Made by a program: the position numbers and the translations under genes
The notes under the pieces: model-generated
What the model saw: the letters and a program-made list of their open reading frames with translations, nothing else
What the model was told of the DNA's origin: nothing
Database searches by the model: none
Shown here: piece after piece, positions 7,152 to 8,951 of the stretch
Numbering within the stretch: the stretch's first letter is position 1
Layout of the letters: each line of letters starts with the position of its first letter
Assembly (NCBI GenBank): GCA_023864145.1
Contig: JAIVER010000039.1
Span: forward strand, 1-8,951
DNA length: 8,951 nucleotides
Direction of reading: 5' to 3'
DNA from: Thiohalomonas sp.
Lineage (GTDB): Bacteria; Pseudomonadota; Gammaproteobacteria; GRL18

Positions 7152-7670
7152 TTATCGTTTATAAGTGGTCTGTAACATAACAACCGCTTTATCTGTACCA
7201 CCGACTCCCCTGCTGGTAACACGATAATATCTTACTTGACCTGCTACGCCGACTTCCAGGCTACCCCCGGATTCACTGACTGCAGGTAGTTTTTCGATAA
7301 TATATCTTGGTGCCGCTGCAACTTTTGTTAATGTGCCGACATAGAAAATATTTTTAGTATTATCAGCCCAATCAACCAAATCCCAACGCTGAGGTAAAGT
7401 TATAGTTGGAAGGTAGAGCCCTGAACCCGAAACAGTAGGTTTCTGAAAGACAGGCAGCACTGTGGTATTTTTCAAGTAAGCTTCACCACCTCTTAAGGCT
7501 GATTCTGCAGCTTGAAAGGCCACACCTCTATTGATCATATTACCGGCCATTTTTTCTTCCAGCAGTGTTGAACGCATTGAAGTAATGCCAATTATTGTCA
7601 TTAACAGCAACATAACAAGACTGACAAATAAAACAGCTCCAGATTGTTTATAACCACTCATATAATTCAT
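7152..7670 (-). CDS. pilX: Type IV minor pilin PilX
   Basis: A PilX-family minor pilin of the pilus-priming complex. The N-terminal signature is complete: QSGAVLFVSLVMLLLMTIIG, then TSMRSTLLEEKMAGN and AFQAAESALRGGEAYL. Cleavage is expected between Gly and Ala of SGAV. Mature position 5 is then Val, not the Glu found in most type IV pilins, as in Pseudomonas PilX and in GspK of type II secretion. The C-terminal part is a short pseudopilin domain ending in VMLQTTYKR. ATG 7670 is chosen (172 residues) because AAAGAG (7677-7682) lies 6 bases upstream. The first ATG at 7676 touches that site directly and would add only two residues, and a further ATG lies at 7661. The pilW stop overlaps the ribosome site, so translation is probably coupled to pilW. 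pilY1 follows after 25 bases. Confidence 0.92.
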   Translation of the reverse strand: MNYMSGYKQSGAVLFVSLVMLLLMTIIGITSMRSTLLEEKMAGNMINRGVAFQAAESALRGGEAYLKNTTVLPVFQKPTVSGSGLYLPTITLPQRWDLVDWADNTKNIFYVGTLTKVAAAPRYIIEKLPAVSESGGSLEVGVAGQVRYYRVTSRGVGGTDKAVVMLQTTYKR

Positions 7671-7676
7671 ATTCAT

Positions 7677-7682
7677 CTCTTT
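7677..7682 (-). promoter_or_regulatory. Ribosome binding site of pilX
   Basis: AAAGAG on the minus strand overlaps the pilW stop codon. It is 6 bases from ATG 7670 but 0 bases from ATG 7676, which favours the second ATG as the pilX start. Confidence 0.55.
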
Positions 7683-8685
7683 ATCGATTGCGAATGGCGA
7701 TGGTTGAGCTAAATGTATGACGAATTCGTTTATCAGTTACATTTCCGCCATTGTAGGTCACAGTTTTTGCAGATTGTGAGATATTATCATCGGACGTTCT
7801 GACTCTTACCGTCATTCTGACACTAACAATATCTTCCATATTTACAATACTTCCGGCTGAAACGTAATAATTTGCTACACCGCTACCATCAGTATCTTCA
7901 CCATAATCAAACTGAAGATAATCAACACTTTCAACCAGTTCTTCTGTTGCTCCTGTTGCATTATTACGACGCATTAATGCAGGGATGTTATTTGCATTTA
8001 ATGCCACATAATAACTCACAGATTTTAGTGAAAAAATTTTAGCCCCTGCACTATAAAGCTTACTCAATTTGGGAGGGATAATATTAACGCTACCACCATG
8101 TGTTAGTGTTTGTGATGTTCCTGACTGATTTGGATTATTAGTCACTTTTGCAATATCCGCAGCCTCACAATCGGTGATCATAAAAAAGTCACCTGCATCC
8201 AGACCACATGAATTGGGCCATGTTATTTTTATATTGGCATTATTGGGTGACATATTTCCCGTTAACATAGCATCACAAGAGCCACCAAACTGTATATGAA
8301 TCACATCAGTACCTGCTAACACAGCGGTATCATCAGTCCCATCACCATCCATATCTTCATTGCCATCGGAATTATCAACACCGGATACAGCACCATTAAT
8401 ATCGAACAAATTACTTGCAGGTCCAGGGTCTGATATCTTAGTTGCCGCAGTAACACGACTTTTACACCCTTGATAACCCGACATCCGAATGTCTTTAAGC
8501 AGAAAATGTGAAGAAAATCGACCATTTTCCTGAAGTCTGGATAATGCTTCCGTAGTTCTATAAGTTTGTTTGTTTGAAAGATAGATTTGCATTACCCCCG
8601 CCATAACAATCATACCAATAGTCACTGCAACCATTAGTTCAATTAAGGTCAGACCAAATTGTTTCTTTTTATTTGCTTGAATCAT
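7681..8685 (-). CDS. pilW: Type IV minor pilin PilW
   Basis: A 334-residue PilW, a large minor pilin (GspJ-like in role) of the inner-membrane priming complex. The basic leader ends at G11. Cleavage is expected at G11/L12, giving LTLIELMVAVTIGMIVMAGV with Glu at mature position 5 and Leu instead of the usual Phe at position 1. PilW hallmarks follow: QIYLSNKQTYR, EALSRLQENGRF, LLKDIRMSGYQGC. The C-terminus has DIVSVRMTVRVRT and ends in SSTIAIRNR, as is usual in the family. An acidic insert DNSDGNEDMDGDGTDD lies at residues 104-119 and looks like a calcium-type loop. The start ATG overlaps the pilV stop as ATGA (8682-8685). There is no clear Shine-Dalgarno sequence, so translation is probably coupled to pilV. 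Four bases separate its stop from the first pilX ATG (10 from the chosen one). Confidence 0.93.
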   Translation of the reverse strand: MIQANKKKQFGLTLIELMVAVTIGMIVMAGVMQIYLSNKQTYRTTEALSRLQENGRFSSHFLLKDIRMSGYQGCKSRVTAATKISDPGPASNLFDINGAVSGVDNSDGNEDMDGDGTDDTAVLAGTDVIHIQFGGSCDAMLTGNMSPNNANIKITWPNSCGLDAGDFFMITDCEAADIAKVTNNPNQSGTSQTLTHGGSVNIIPPKLSKLYSAGAKIFSLKSVSYYVALNANNIPALMRRNNATGATEELVESVDYLQFDYGEDTDGSGVANYYVSAGSIVNMEDIVSVRMTVRVRTSDDNISQSAKTVTYNGGNVTDKRIRHTFSSTIAIRNR

Positions 8686-8951
8686 GGTTCAAAACTCATT
8701 GTAAGCTGTTTAAAATTGGCTTCATTGCCTGAAACAACGACGTCATCGGTTCCATCAACATCATCAGTAATATTCAAATCATCTGCCGTACCACCAACTC
8801 CATTTAGATTCACGCCAATAGCATTAGTATCAGATTTATCGTCAAGCCATAAAATGGTAACGGTATATACCCAATCAACTTGAAAATGCAGGATCGAACA
8901 CTTGGAAATTATCATTAATTCGAGAATCTAATGATTTTCCAATGCTCGGTA
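8682..8951 (-). CDS. pilV: Type IV minor pilin PilV, C-terminal part, with a probable frameshift
   Basis: The C-terminal end of a minor pilin, most likely PilV from its place directly before pilW. VYTVTILWLDDK matches the Y-T-V-T-V-x-W-x-D strand near the PilV C-terminus, followed by an acidic tail with DDVDGTDDVVVSGN and the ending FKQLTMSFEP. The stop overlaps the pilW start by 4 bases (ATGA). The reading frame is open only back to 8927, where an in-frame TAG (8928-8930) occurs. The first ATG after it (8915) would give a 77-residue protein with no pilin N-terminus, so it is not a real start. A neighbouring minus-strand frame is open from the window edge to 8878 and reads PSIGKSLDSRIN then DNFQVFDPAF. 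Dropping one T from the TTTT at 8886-8883 joins it in frame as FDPAFQVDWVYTV. The rest of the gene lies beyond the window. Confidence 0.65.

Overview
The window looks like chromosomal DNA of an AT-rich gammaproteobacterium. The evidence is the gammaproteobacterial pilV-pilW-pilX-pilY1-pilE minor-pilin operon together with NadC and ThiO. A methanotroph-like (Methylococcales) or related free-living lineage is possible, but I cannot fix the genus by eye.

Layout. Positions 1-897 (+ strand) hold nadC (quinolinate phosphoribosyltransferase, NAD synthesis). The last ~200 codons are clean. The first ~290 bases contain stops in the coding frame, with short NadC-like pieces scattered over different frames. 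Converging on it from the minus strand is thiO (914-2059), a FAD-dependent glycine oxidase of thiamine thiazole synthesis. A strong intrinsic terminator (about 2075-2114, minus strand) separates thiO from the pilus genes. From there to the right edge everything is one tightly packed minus-strand operon. In transcription order it runs: pilV 3' end (8682 to the edge), pilW (7681-8685), pilX (7152-7670), pilY1 (2618-7126) and pilE (2147-2602). Gaps are 30 bases or less, and pilV/pilW overlap by 4 bases.

How they work together. PilV, PilW, PilX and PilE are minor (pseudo)pilins processed by the prepilin peptidase. With the large secreted protein PilY1 they form the priming and tip complex of the type IVa pilus. 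PilX lacks the usual Glu at mature position 5, which suits a GspK-like tip role. PilY1 carries seven Asp-rich loops of calcium-binding type, one at the site known in the PilY1 beta-propeller. Its N-terminus does not start with a recognisable von Willebrand A metal site.

I see no mobile element, CRISPR array, RNA gene or defence system, and no wholly new system. The points worth a second look are broken reading frames at both window edges, a terminator stem that contains a perfect Shine-Dalgarno sequence ahead of thiO, and the number and placement of acidic calcium-type loops across the pilus operon.
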